NCBI RefSeq assembly: GCF_009830945.1
Contig: NZ_ML776454.1
Span: forward strand, 63,240 to 127,239
DNA from: Nocardiopsis sp. FR4
Lineage (GTDB): Bacteria > Actinomycetota > Actinomycetes > Streptosporangiales > Streptosporangiaceae
DNA length: 64,000 nt
Direction of reading: 5' to 3'
Shown: positions 52,981-61,675 of the stretch, piece by piece
How the letters are laid out: each line of letters opens with the position of its first letter
Numbering within the stretch: the first letter of the stretch is position 1
Program-made: the position numbers and the translations under genes
Notes under the pieces: generated by a model
What the model saw: the letters and a program-made list of their open reading frames with translations, nothing else
What the model was told of the DNA's origin: nothing
Database searches by the model: none

Positions 52981-53097
52981 TGGCGTGGCCGTCCCCTTCT
53001 CGGTGCGTACATCGGCTGTTCCCAGCGGGCGCTTTGCCCAACCCTACGCGGTCTGGTCCGCGGTCGCCATAAAGCGACGAGCGGCTACCCTGAAGGT

Positions 53098-53751
53098 GTG
53101 TTCCGACGTCGCTCCGCTTCCACAGCCACGGATTCGGCCACCGCCGAATCCGCCAGCCCTGAGGCCACTGAGGCCACCCAACCTAAGGGATATACCCCCA
53201 AGAAGGGTGTGCCCACCCCAAAGCGCAGGGAGTCCGAGGCGACCCCGCGCCGGCCGCTCAAGGCGCCCGAGACGCGCAAGGAGGCCTACCGGGCCTACCG
53301 GGAACGTCTCGAACGTCAACGCGGACTGGGCGCCCGGGGTTCCGCCGCGCCCAAGGGCGTACCCAAGGACGAGGCCCGCTACTACCGCCAGCAGGACCTC
53401 GGCGAGGCGCGGGCCTACGCCCGCGACTACGTCGACTCGCGCCGCAGCGCCAGCGAGTTCTTCCTGCCGTTCTCCATCGTGATCATCGCGCTGCTGTTCA
53501 TCAACAACCCGGTCTTCCAGATCGGCGTGGCCTACGTCGCGTGGCCGCTGATGATGGTGACGATCATCGGCGAGGGCGTCATGACGGGCCGCACGGTCAA
53601 GAAGCGCGCCGCCCAGTACTTCCCCGACGACCCGGGCGTGCGCGGTGTGGGCATGTACGCGGCCATGCGCCAGCTGCAGTTCCGCCGCCTGCGCCTCCCC
53701 AAGCCCCGGCTGAAGGTCCGCGAGGACCCCACGCCGCGCGGCGCCCGCTGA
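53098..53751 (+). CDS. DUF3043 membrane protein
   Basis: 217 residues, GTG. The basic N-terminus contains GYTPKKGVPTPKRRESE, then RPLKAPETRKEAYRAYRERLERQR and ARYYRQQDLGEARAYARDYVDSRRS before two membrane segments (about 120-165). This layout is the DUF3043 family, conserved in actinobacteria, function unknown. Divergent from pspA with a 117-nt gap; followed by a hairpin. Confidence 0.9.
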   Translation: MFRRRSASTATDSATAESASPEATEATQPKGYTPKKGVPTPKRRESEATPRRPLKAPETRKEAYRAYRERLERQRGLGARGSAAPKGVPKDEARYYRQQDLGEARAYARDYVDSRRSASEFFLPFSIVIIALLFINNPVFQIGVAYVAWPLMMVTIIGEGVMTGRTVKKRAAQYFPDDPGVRGVGMYAAMRQLQFRRLRLPKPRLKVREDPTPRGAR

Positions 53752-53767
53752 CCCGGGCGGTGTGAGC

Positions 53768-53791
53768 GGGGCCGGTGCGCGTACCGGCCCC
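53768..53791 (+). terminator. Hairpin after the DUF3043 gene
   Basis: GGGGCCGGT pairs with ACCGGCCCC (6-nt loop), extended imperfectly by GTGAG/CTCAC, 16 nt past the stop. Confidence 0.65.
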
Positions 53792-53875
53792 TCACCTCCC
53801 CCGCCTTTGGGAGCGTGCCCAGAGCACCGCGGAAAACCTCGCGAAGAGCCACAAAGCACCGTTAGAGTGCTCGGC

Positions 53876-54880
53876 ATGGAATTTCGGCATCTAGGCAACA
53901 GCGGTCTCATGGTCAGCGAGATCGCCTACGGGAACTGGCTCACCCACGGCTCCCAGGTGGAGGAGGACACGGCCAGGGCCTGTGTCCGAGCGGCACTGGA
54001 CGCCGGTGTCACCACCTTCGACACCGCCGACGTCTACGCCCAGGGCAGGGCCGAGGAGGTCCTGGGCCGCGCCCTGAAGGGGGAGCGCCGCGACGGGCTG
54101 GAGATCTTCTCCAAGGTCTACTGGCCCATGGGTGAGGGCAAGAACGACAAGGGACTGTCCCGCAAGCACATCCTCCGCGGCGCCGAGGACTCCCTGCGCC
54201 GCCTGGGCACCGACTACCTGGACCTGTACCAGGCGCACCGGTTCGACTACTCGACCCCGCTTGAGGAGACCATGCGGGCCTTCGAGGACCTGGTCCGCCA
54301 GGGCAAGGTCCTCTACGTCGGCGTCTCGGAGTGGCGCGCCGAGGAGATCGAGCAGGCGCTCAAGATCGCCGACGAGATGGGCTTCGACCGCATCGTCTCC
54401 AGCCAGCCGCAGTACAACATGCTCTGGCGCGTGATCGAGCCCGAGGTCGTCCCGGTGTGCGAGCGCGAGGGCATCGGCCAGATCGTGTGGTCGCCGATCG
54501 CGGGCGGCGTCCTGACCGGCAAGTACAAGCCCGGCCAGGAGATCCCCGCCGGTTCGCGCGCCGCCGACCCCCAGAGCGGCCGTTTCCTGCAGGGCCCGCT
54601 GGAGGACCAGGTCCTCCTGGAGCGCGTGCAGAAGCTGGAGCCGCTGGCCGCCGAGGCCGGTCTCTCCCTGGCCCAGCTGGCGGTGGCCTGGGTGCTGCAG
54701 AACCCGAACGTGTCGGCCGCGATCATCGGCGCCTCCCGCCCCGAGCAGGTGGAGGACAACGTCCAGGCCGCCGGGGTCCGCCTCGACCCGGAGCTGCTCG
54801 CGCGGATCGACGAGGTCTTGGGTGACAGCGTCAAGCGCGACCCGGCGCTGACCAAGAGCCCGGAGAACATCCGCGGCTAG
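53876..54880 (+). CDS. Aldo/keto reductase (Kv-beta-like)
   Basis: 334 residues, ATG without a clear ribosome site. Full AKR barrel: FRHLGNSGLMVSEIAYGNW, TTFDTADVYAQGRAEEVLGRAL (Asp and Tyr of the catalytic set), FSKVYWPMG (Lys), LYQAHRFD (His) and the NADPH-binding IIGASRPEQVEDNVQA near the end. It is closest to the AKR6-like potassium-channel beta-subunit type. Reduces an unknown aldehyde or ketone with NADPH. Confidence 0.93.
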   Translation: MEFRHLGNSGLMVSEIAYGNWLTHGSQVEEDTARACVRAALDAGVTTFDTADVYAQGRAEEVLGRALKGERRDGLEIFSKVYWPMGEGKNDKGLSRKHILRGAEDSLRRLGTDYLDLYQAHRFDYSTPLEETMRAFEDLVRQGKVLYVGVSEWRAEEIEQALKIADEMGFDRIVSSQPQYNMLWRVIEPEVVPVCEREGIGQIVWSPIAGGVLTGKYKPGQEIPAGSRAADPQSGRFLQGPLEDQVLLERVQKLEPLAAEAGLSLAQLAVAWVLQNPNVSAAIIGASRPEQVEDNVQAAGVRLDPELLARIDEVLGDSVKRDPALTKSPENIRG

Positions 54881-55029
54881 CGGAACCCCCCGGCGCGGCT
54901 CGGCGCCCCAAGGCGGCGTTCGGGTTGGAGCGGACACAGTGGCCCCTCCGGTGCCTCGCGGGGACCGTGTGTGATCGTGCCACGGCGTGGGTAGCTGTCG
55001 CACCCGCGGATCCGAGGCGGGGAGGGCCG

Positions 55030-55395
55030 ATGGACATCGGGGAGATCATCGAGGCGGTCGGGACGGCCGTCGACGTCGCCGGGGTCGGCGTCATCGTCGT
55101 CGGCGCCCTGGGCTCGACCGTCCTGTTCGTCCGCCGGTGGATGAGCGGACGGGACCTCGACGCGGCCTACCGGCCCTACCGCCACGGGCTGGGCCGGGCG
55201 ATCCTCCTGGGGCTGGAGTTCCTCGTGGCGGGGGACATCATCCGCACGGTCGCGATCTCTCCCACCTTCGCCAGTGTGGGGGTGCTCGCCGGGATCGTCC
55301 TCATCCGCACCTTCCTCAGCTTCTCCCTGGAGGTGGAGCTGGAGAACCGGTGGCCGTGGCAGTCCGCGCGCCGCCCCTCCCCCGGGCCGGGCTGA
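55030..55395 (+). CDS. DUF1622 membrane protein
   Basis: 121 residues, ATG behind GGGGAGGG. Three membrane segments; VGALGSTVLFVRRW, then YRHGLGRAILLGLEFLVAGDIIRTVA and VLIRTFLSFSLEVELENRWPW are typical for DUF1622. Function unknown. Convergent with the next gene, 19 nt apart, without a clear hairpin. Confidence 0.9.
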   Translation: MDIGEIIEAVGTAVDVAGVGVIVVGALGSTVLFVRRWMSGRDLDAAYRPYRHGLGRAILLGLEFLVAGDIIRTVAISPTFASVGVLAGIVLIRTFLSFSLEVELENRWPWQSARRPSPGPG

Positions 55396-55414
55396 TCCGG
55401 GGGGCGGAACCGCT

Positions 55415-55885
55415 TCAGCGAGCCAGGTCCCGGGACAGGTGGGAGCGGCGCAGGCGCCTCGTGCGCAGCAGCCGGGACAGGTCGGCGCGGGTCTGGTGGG
55501 ACAGCTGGACGTGGAAGTAGTTGACGTGCTCCAGCAGGGCGAACAGCCACAGCCCCGGCCACACCCGGGTCCACGGGGCACCGTCCGCGAGGGCCCACCC
55601 GATGAGGGCGCCGCCCGCCAAGAACAGCACGGGGTCGACCCGCCGCAGTACCCGGAACACCGGCAGGCCCGCCGGGCGGCGCGACCGCGCGCGGAGCTGG
55701 TGCGCCTTGGCCCACCAGTAGGCGCTGCCCTGAACCAGCAGCAGCGCGAACAGCCCGAAGCCCACCAGGTTGGCGGGTGCGGGCGGCACGCCCGGGAAGT
55801 GGAACAGCGCGACCGCGAGCAGGGGGATGTTGACCAGTTCCAGGACGGTCGGGTTGCGCAGGGATGACATCACGGTTCGTATCAT
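55415..55885 (-). CDS. Four-pass membrane protein, unknown
   Basis: 156 residues (ATG; a second ATG 15 nt in is possible). Hydrophobic segments at about 15-33, 38-58, 85-103 and 107-125 and a basic Arg-rich tail (TRADLSRLLRTRRLRRSHLSR). WLFALLEHVNYFHVQLSHQT is a distinctive stretch. It has no motif I recognise. Transcribed toward the DUF1622 gene. Confidence 0.65.
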   Translation of the reverse strand: MIRTVMSSLRNPTVLELVNIPLLAVALFHFPGVPPAPANLVGFGLFALLLVQGSAYWWAKAHQLRARSRRPAGLPVFRVLRRVDPVLFLAGGALIGWALADGAPWTRVWPGLWLFALLEHVNYFHVQLSHQTRADLSRLLRTRRLRRSHLSRDLAR

Positions 55886-55997
55886 CCGGGGGGACGGAAA
55901 CGGCTGGCGGCACCTGGCCGGAAGCGGTCAGCCGCACAGCCGGGGACCGCCCGGGCCCTCTCCACCGAAGAGGAGACGGGGGCCGGGGCGGAGCGCG

Positions 55998-56204
55998 CTA
56001 CTCGACCGGTTCCAGGGCCATCTCGTAGACCTGCTTGTCGCCCTCCAGGAGGGCGACCCGGTCCACGCCGCCGTCGGCGAGCTCCTGCCAGTTCTCACCC
56101 AGCCAGCTCTCGGCGTCGCCCCGCGAGGTGAAGGTCTCCGCGGGCAGGTCCCCGTCCACCGGACGGGAACCGCCGGCTCCGAAGTACCGCCAGGTCCACG
56201 CCAT
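55998..56204 (-). CDS. Small hypothetical protein (68 aa)
   Basis: ATG; acidic, soluble. AWTWRYFGAGGSRPVDGD, then TFTSRGDAESWLGENWQELADGGVDRVALLEGD gives a compact alpha/beta pattern seen in small actinobacterial proteins of unknown function. Its codon use is typical for the genome. Divergent from cobU with a 95-nt gap. Confidence 0.7.
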   Translation of the reverse strand: MAWTWRYFGAGGSRPVDGDLPAETFTSRGDAESWLGENWQELADGGVDRVALLEGDKQVYEMALEPVE

Positions 56205-56299
56205 GTCTCGATCGCCCCCTCGTCGCTCAGGCCACGGTGCGGGTCACCGTGATCCTGTGCCGAGCTTAACCAAGGCTTGGTGGAGGATGCGGTTTACTC

Positions 56300-57409
56300 A
56301 TGTGGGTGCGTATCCGTTTTCTGGGGACAGCGGGACATTCGGGGTGGCCCGCCCCGCAGTGCACCTGCGCCTCGTGCAACAAGGCCCAGGCCGAGCGGCG
56401 CCTGCCGCTGCGGGTGACCGTGGACGACCGCTTCCGCATCCGCGAGTCGGGGGCCGTCGGCCCGGTACCCCCGGGGTACTCGGTGACGCCCACCCCCGAC
56501 GGCGTACTGGTGGAGGGACCCGACGGCGGCAGGCTGATGTACGCGCGCACCGGCCCCGGGCCCCTGCCCGGCGTCCCACCGGTGGAGGCCCGGGCGGAGG
56601 GCTCCTCGGGCTACTCCTCGACCCGCCCCGACCAGCAGGTGGACATGGTCATCGTGGACGCCGCCCAGCGCCCCGAGGTCATCGGTGAACTGCGCCGCTC
56701 CGGGGTGATCGGGGTGACGACGGCCGTCGTGGCGGTCGGCGGCGACCACCGCGTCCGCTCCCCCGAGGAGTTCGCCCGGCGGGCCCGGCTGTGGGGCGCC
56801 CTGGTGCCGGGGGACGGCCAGGTGCTGTCCTGCCCCCCGACGGTGTGGCCGGAGTCGCGGCCGCGCGGCCCGCACCGCACGCTGGTCACGGGGGGCGCGC
56901 GCTCGGGCAAGTCCACCGAGGCGGAACTGCGCCTGCTGGCCGAGCCGAAGGTGCTGTACGCGGCGACCGGTCCGGCTCCGGACCCGGTGGCCGACCCCGA
57001 GTGGGCCGACCGGGTGGCCCAGCACGTGCGGCGGCGCCCGTGGTGGTGGAGCACGGAGCAGACCACCGACCTGCCCTCGGTCCTCAAGCGCTCCCGGGGC
57101 GCGGTCCTGGTGGACTGCCTGGGCACCTGGCTGACCGCGGTCATGGGCGAGGCCGGGCTGTGGGACGAGTCCCCGCCCTCCGACGCCCAGGAGCAGGTCG
57201 AGGCCTCCGTGCACGGGCTGCTGGAGGCCTGGCGCGCCACCCAGGCCTACGTCGTGGCGGTGACCAACGAGGTCGGTTCGGGCGTGGTGCCCGCCACCCG
57301 CGCGGGAGGGCTGTTCCGCGACCACCTGGGACGTCTGAACCAGTGGGTGGGCGCCGAGTCGGAGGACGTGGTCCTGGTGACCGCGGGCCGGGTTACGGAG
57401 CTTCCGTGA
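56300..57409 (+). CDS. cobU: Adenosylcobinamide kinase/guanylyltransferase with N-terminal MBL-like part
   Basis: 369 residues. Residues about 1-195 resemble a metallo-beta-lactamase-like domain (IRFLGTAGHSGWPAPQCTCASC) but lack the HxHxDH zinc motif, so they are probably inactive. Residues from about 196 are CobU: P-loop VTGGARSGKSTEAE, QHVRRRPWWW with the His that carries GMP, LVDCLGTWL and VTNEVGSGVVP. Phosphorylates adenosylcobinamide and then attaches GMP, in cobalamin nucleotide-loop assembly. The stop overlaps the cobS start (GTGA), so the genes are coupled. Confidence 0.9.
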   Translation: MWVRIRFLGTAGHSGWPAPQCTCASCNKAQAERRLPLRVTVDDRFRIRESGAVGPVPPGYSVTPTPDGVLVEGPDGGRLMYARTGPGPLPGVPPVEARAEGSSGYSSTRPDQQVDMVIVDAAQRPEVIGELRRSGVIGVTTAVVAVGGDHRVRSPEEFARRARLWGALVPGDGQVLSCPPTVWPESRPRGPHRTLVTGGARSGKSTEAELRLLAEPKVLYAATGPAPDPVADPEWADRVAQHVRRRPWWWSTEQTTDLPSVLKRSRGAVLVDCLGTWLTAVMGEAGLWDESPPSDAQEQVEASVHGLLEAWRATQAYVVAVTNEVGSGVVPATRAGGLFRDHLGRLNQWVGAESEDVVLVTAGRVTELP

Positions 57410-58227
57410 CCGGCGGCCCCGGAGAGCGGGTGCGCGGCCGCCGCGGCAGCGCCCTGGCCGGGGCGCGGATGGCGGTGGGCACGTTCACCGTCCTCCCGGT
57501 GCGCGCGGAGCGGGTGGACCGCGCCGCGGCCGGGTGGGCGATGGTGTGCGCGCCCGCGGTGGGCGCGCTCGTGGGCGCGGTGACCGGCGCGGTGGCGGCG
57601 GCGGGCGCGGCCGCGGGCCTGTCCGCGGCGCTGGCGGCCGTCCTGGCCGTGGGCCTGTCCGCGCTGCTGACCCGGGGACTGCACCTGGACGGCCTGGCGG
57701 ACCTGGCCGACGGGCTGGGCAGCAACCGCCCAGCAGAGGGCGCCCTGGAGGTGATGCGCCGCTCCGACATCGGACCGTTCGGCGTCGTCACCCTGGTCGT
57801 CGCCCTGGCCGCGCAGGCGCTGGCGCTGGGACAGCTGGCGGCGGCCTCACCCTGGGCGGCGCTGACCGGTGCGGCGGCGGCCGGTGCGGTGGGGCGGCTG
57901 GCGGTCACGCTGGCGTGCACCCCGCGGGTGCCGCCGGCCCGGCCGGAGGGGCTGGGAGCGTTCGTGGCGGGCACCGTGCGCTGGCCCGGGGCCCTGGCGG
58001 CCGGGGTGTGCACGGCCGCGGTGTGCCTGGCCGGGTGGGCGCACGCGCCGGGCTTCGCGCTGGCCTGTCTCCTGGCCGGGGTGGCGGGGCTGGTGGTGGC
58101 GGGCGCGGTACTGCGCCGGGCGGTGCGGCGGCTGGGCGGTGTCACCGGCGACGTGCTGGGCGCGCTGGCGGAGTCGGCGGGCACAGCGGCCCTCGTGGTG
58201 GCCGCCGCGGCCGTCACATGGCTGTGA
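57406..58227 (+). CDS. cobS: Adenosylcobinamide-GDP ribazoletransferase
   Basis: 273 residues, GTG overlapping cobU by 4 nt. Integral membrane protein with several hydrophobic segments and the CobS signature GLHLDGLADLADGLGSNRPAEGALEVMRRSDIGPFGV (metal-binding Asp cluster). Joins adenosylcobinamide-GDP with alpha-ribazole (or its phosphate) to finish the cobalamin nucleotide loop. The conserved partner CobT is not in the window. Confidence 0.94.
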   Translation: MTGGPGERVRGRRGSALAGARMAVGTFTVLPVRAERVDRAAAGWAMVCAPAVGALVGAVTGAVAAAGAAAGLSAALAAVLAVGLSALLTRGLHLDGLADLADGLGSNRPAEGALEVMRRSDIGPFGVVTLVVALAAQALALGQLAAASPWAALTGAAAAGAVGRLAVTLACTPRVPPARPEGLGAFVAGTVRWPGALAAGVCTAAVCLAGWAHAPGFALACLLAGVAGLVVAGAVLRRAVRRLGGVTGDVLGALAESAGTAALVVAAAAVTWL

Positions 58228-58549
58228 GGTCCGCTGTGAGGGCGCGGACGGCCCCCACCAGGGGGTTTCCTACCATTCGGTGATCCGAGCGGCGTGCGCG
58301 ATGTCGTGATCATCACATTTTTTCACACGGGGTTTCACCCGTCCCACACGCGGGGAGCGCGCTCCAGCCCTGGTGGAGACGCACGACACCTCCCACCGGC
58401 CTCCAGGGCCACGCTCGGGGCCCGCGCCCACCGGGGCCGATCCGGATAACCCGTGGCCCCCGCGACGGCGCACAGCGCAGCGTCAGGGCCCCTCCCGACC
58501 CGGGGCGCCGCGTCGCCGCCGGGCGTGCGGGGCGACTAGCATCGGGAAC
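58228..58549. other. Intergenic region before pepA, 322 bp
   Basis: Should contain the pepA promoter. A locally AT-rich stretch lies at 58300-58325 with a run of six T. No clear -35/-10 pair, hairpin or coding frame was seen. Confidence 0.5.
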
Positions 58550-60055
58550 GTGAGCACGTCGTTGTCAGTACATACGGAGTCCCCCAGTTCGCTCGACGCC
58601 GACGCGGTTGTCGTCGGCTACCACTCCGGAGGCGACGCTCCGGAACCCGCGTCGGGCGCTCATGACGTCGATGCCGCCTTCTCCGGCGGCCTCGCCCAGA
58701 CCCTGTCGCTCCTGGGAGCGAGCGGCGCACCCGAGGAGGTGCACACCCTTGCCTCCCTCGGAGCCGTCAAGGCCCCGGTCGTCGTCGCGGTCGGTCTCGG
58801 CCCGGCGCCCGCCGAGGGGCCCGTCGACTCCGAGACCCTGTCCCGCGCGGCCGGCGCGGCGCTGCGCTCGCTGAGCGCGCGCCCCGAGGGCGCGGGCCGG
58901 GTCGCCCTGGCCCTGCCCGCCCAGAGCGCCGCCGAGGCCGAGGCCGTCGCCCTCGGCGCCCGGCTCGGCGCCTACTCCTTCGACCGCTACCGCACCGGTG
59001 ACGGCAAGAGGTCCGAGACCACCGCCGAACTGCTCCTGGTCTCCGGTGCCCCCGGCGCCGCGGAGGCCGCCGGGCGCGCCGAGGTCCTGGCCGAGGCGGT
59101 CAACCTCACGCGCGACCTGGTCAACACCCCCCCGGCGGACCTGGTCCCCGAGGACCTGGCCTCCGCCGCCCAGGAGATCGCCCAGCGGGCGGGCCTGGAG
59201 ATCGAGGTCCTGGACGAGCGCGCCCTGTCCGAGGGCGGCTACGGCGGCCTGACCGGCGTCGGCCAGGGTTCGGCCAACCCGCCCCGCCTGGTGCGCCTGG
59301 CCCACACCCACCCCGAGGCCACCCGGACCGTCGCCTTCGTCGGCAAGGGCATCACGTTCGACTCCGGCGGCCTGTCCCTCAAGCCCGCGGGCTCGATGGA
59401 CTGGATGAAGTCCGACATGGCCGGCGCCGCCTCCGTGCTCGCCGCCATGCGCGCCATCGCCGCCCTGAACCTGCGGGTCAACGTCGTCGGCTACCTCGCC
59501 GTGGCCGAGAACATGCCCAGCGGCACCGCCCAGCGCCCCTCCGACGTGCTGACCATCTACGGCGGCAAGACCGTCGAGGTGCTCAACACCGACGCCGAGG
59601 GCCGCCTGGTCATGGCCGACGCCCTGGTCCGCGCGCACGAGGACCAGCCCGACCTGGTCGTGGACATCGCCACCCTCACCGGCGCCCAGCTGGTCGCGCT
59701 CGGCACCCGCGTGTTCGCCGTCATGTCCAACGACGACGACGTGCGCGACGAGGTCGTCTCCGCCGCGGGCGCCGCGGGTGAGGCCTCCTGGCCGATGCCG
59801 CTGCCCGCCGAGCTGCGCTCGGGGCTGGACTCCTCCGTCGCCGACATCGCCAACGTGGCGGGCGAGCGCTGGGGCGGCATGCTGTCCGCGGGCGTGTTCC
59901 TCAAGGAGTTCATCGAGGAGGGCGTCAAGTGGGCGCACCTCGACGTCGCGGGCCCCTCCTTCAACCAGGGCGGTCCGTACGGCTACACCCCGAAGGGCGG
60001 CACCGGCGCGGGCACCCGCACCCTGGTCCGCATCGCCGAGGAGTACGCCAGGTAG
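58550..60055 (+). CDS. pepA: Leucyl aminopeptidase (cytosol aminopeptidase)
   Basis: 501 residues, GTG start. M17 family: N-terminal regulatory domain up to about 180; catalytic domain with VGKGITFDSGGLSLKP (Lys and Asp metal ligands), MKSDMAGAASVLAAM, and the signature NTDAEGRLVMADAL. Two-metal exopeptidase releasing N-terminal residues in the cytosol; PepA can also bind DNA in other bacteria. Directly upstream of lpdA, with a hairpin-like element between them. Confidence 0.96.
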   Translation: MSTSLSVHTESPSSLDADAVVVGYHSGGDAPEPASGAHDVDAAFSGGLAQTLSLLGASGAPEEVHTLASLGAVKAPVVVAVGLGPAPAEGPVDSETLSRAAGAALRSLSARPEGAGRVALALPAQSAAEAEAVALGARLGAYSFDRYRTGDGKRSETTAELLLVSGAPGAAEAAGRAEVLAEAVNLTRDLVNTPPADLVPEDLASAAQEIAQRAGLEIEVLDERALSEGGYGGLTGVGQGSANPPRLVRLAHTHPEATRTVAFVGKGITFDSGGLSLKPAGSMDWMKSDMAGAASVLAAMRAIAALNLRVNVVGYLAVAENMPSGTAQRPSDVLTIYGGKTVEVLNTDAEGRLVMADALVRAHEDQPDLVVDIATLTGAQLVALGTRVFAVMSNDDDVRDEVVSAAGAAGEASWPMPLPAELRSGLDSSVADIANVAGERWGGMLSAGVFLKEFIEEGVKWAHLDVAGPSFNQGGPYGYTPKGGTGAGTRTLVRIAEEYAR

Positions 60056-60062
60056 CACCCGT

Positions 60063-60102
60063 GGAGGGGCGGGTCCTGTGAGCCGCAGCGCCCGCCCCCT
60101 CC
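60063..60102 (+). terminator. Imperfect hairpin after pepA
   Basis: GGAGGGGCGGG pairs with CCCGCCCCCTCC with one bulge, starting 8 nt past the pepA stop. Confidence 0.5.
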
Positions 60103-60192
60103 CGGCCGCCGCGGCCGTCCACGTCGCCCCCCGGTTCCCACCCGGCCGCGGTCCCACCCATCACCAGCCACCACAACAAGGAGTTCGTTCCC

Positions 60193-61569
60193 GTGAGTGA
60201 GAGCGGCGGCACCTTCGACCTCGTCGTCCTTGGCGGCGGCAGCGGCGGCTACGCGGCGGCACTGCGCGCCGCGGAGCTGGACATGAGCGTCGTCCTGATC
60301 GAGAAAGACAAGCTCGGCGGCACCTGCCTGCACCGCGGCTGCATCCCCACCAAGGCCCTCCTGCACTCGGCCGAGGTCGCCGACTCCGCCAAGGAGAGCG
60401 AGAACTTCGGTGTGCGGGCCACCTTCGAGGGCATCGACATCGAGGCCGTGCACCAGTACAAGGACAAGGTGATCGGGGGCCTGTTCAAGGGCCTGACCGG
60501 CCTGGTCAAGTCGCGGAAGATCACCGTCGTGGAGGGTGAGGGCAAGCTCACCGGCACTGATGAGGTCACCGTCGACGGCGCCGTCTACAAGGGCCGCAAC
60601 ATCCTGCTGGCCACCGGTTCCCAGCCCAAGACCCTGGGCCTGGACATCGACGGTGAGAAGGTCATGACCAGCGACCAGGCCCTGGGCCTGAACCGCGTCC
60701 CCGAGTCGGTCATCGTCCTGGGCGGCGGCGTGATCGGCGTGGAGTTCGCCAGCGTGTGGCGCTCCTACGGCGCCGACGTCACCATCGTCGAGGCCCTGCC
60801 CCACCTGGTCCCGGTGGAGGAGGAGTCCAGCTCCAAGCTCCTGGAGCGGGCCTTCCGCAAGCGCAAGATCAAGTACGAGCTGGGCACCCCGTTCGAGTCG
60901 GTCAAGACCACCGACTCCGGCGTCACCGTCACCCTCAAGGGCGGCAAGACCCTGGACGCCGAGATCCTGCTCGTCGCCATCGGCCGCGGCCCCGTCTCGG
61001 AGGGCCTGGGCTACGAGGAGCAGGGCATCACCCTGGACCGCGGCTTCGTCCAGGTGGACGAGAACCTGCACACGGGTGTGGGCAACATCTACGCCGTGGG
61101 CGACCTCATCCCCACCCTGCAGCTCGCCCACGTCGGCTTCGCCGAGGGCATCTTCGTCGCCGAGCACATCGCCGGGCAGAACCCGCCCGCGATCGACTAC
61201 GACGGTGTCCCCCGCGTCACGTACTGTGAGCCCGAGGTCGCCTCCGTCGGCCTGACCTCCAAGGTCGCCAAGGAGCGGGGCCACGACATCGTGGAGATGA
61301 ACTACAACCTGGCCGGCAACGGCAAGAGCCAGATCCTGCAGACGCAGGGTGCGGTGAAGGTCATCGCCGAGAAGGACGGCCGCGTGCTGGGCGTCCACAT
61401 GGTCGGCAGCCGTGTCGGCGAGCTGATCGCCGAGGGCCAGCTGATCTACAACTGGGAGGCGCTGCCCGCGGAGGTCGCCCAGCTGATCCACCCGCACCCG
61501 AGCCAGTCCGAGGCGCTGGGAGAGGCTCACCTGGCGCTGGCGGGCAAGCCGCTGCACGTCCACGACTGA
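60193..61569 (+). CDS. lpdA: Dihydrolipoyl dehydrogenase (E3)
   Basis: 458 residues; GTG behind AAGGAG. FAD-binding [16 protein letters not shown], redox disulphide [21 protein letters not shown]-binding [15 protein letters not shown] and active-site His/Glu in [15 protein letters not shown]. Reoxidises dihydrolipoamide on E2 of 2-oxo acid dehydrogenase complexes. Immediately upstream of the E2 gene (106-nt gap), the order found in Streptomyces. Confidence 0.97.
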   Translation: MSESGGTFDLVVLGGGSGGYAAALRAAELDMSVVLIEKDKLGGTCLHRGCIPTKALLHSAEVADSAKESENFGVRATFEGIDIEAVHQYKDKVIGGLFKGLTGLVKSRKITVVEGEGKLTGTDEVTVDGAVYKGRNILLATGSQPKTLGLDIDGEKVMTSDQALGLNRVPESVIVLGGGVIGVEFASVWRSYGADVTIVEALPHLVPVEEESSSKLLERAFRKRKIKYELGTPFESVKTTDSGVTVTLKGGKTLDAEILLVAIGRGPVSEGLGYEEQGITLDRGFVQVDENLHTGVGNIYAVGDLIPTLQLAHVGFAEGIFVAEHIAGQNPPAIDYDGVPRVTYCEPEVASVGLTSKVAKERGHDIVEMNYNLAGNGKSQILQTQGAVKVIAEKDGRVLGVHMVGSRVGELIAEGQLIYNWEALPAEVAQLIHPHPSQSEALGEAHLALAGKPLHVHD

Positions 61570-61579
61570 CCGCACCACC

Positions 61580-61609
61580 CGGGGGCGGGCCGCCCGAGGC
61601 CCGCCCCCG
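61580..61609 (+). terminator. Hairpin between lpdA and the E2 gene
   Basis: CGGGGGCGGGC pairs with GCCCGCCCCCG (11 bp, 8-nt loop), 10 nt past the lpdA stop; may lower rather than stop read-through into the E2 gene. Confidence 0.6.
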
Positions 61610-61675
61610 CACACATCCGCGCTGCCCAGTCAAGGGGTTGGGCAGAAGACCGCGCCCAGATCCAACGAGGAACCC

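Noticed and set aside
56205-56299. Cobalamin riboswitch before cobU
   Set aside because: Only 95 nt are available and no B12-box-like sequence was seen.
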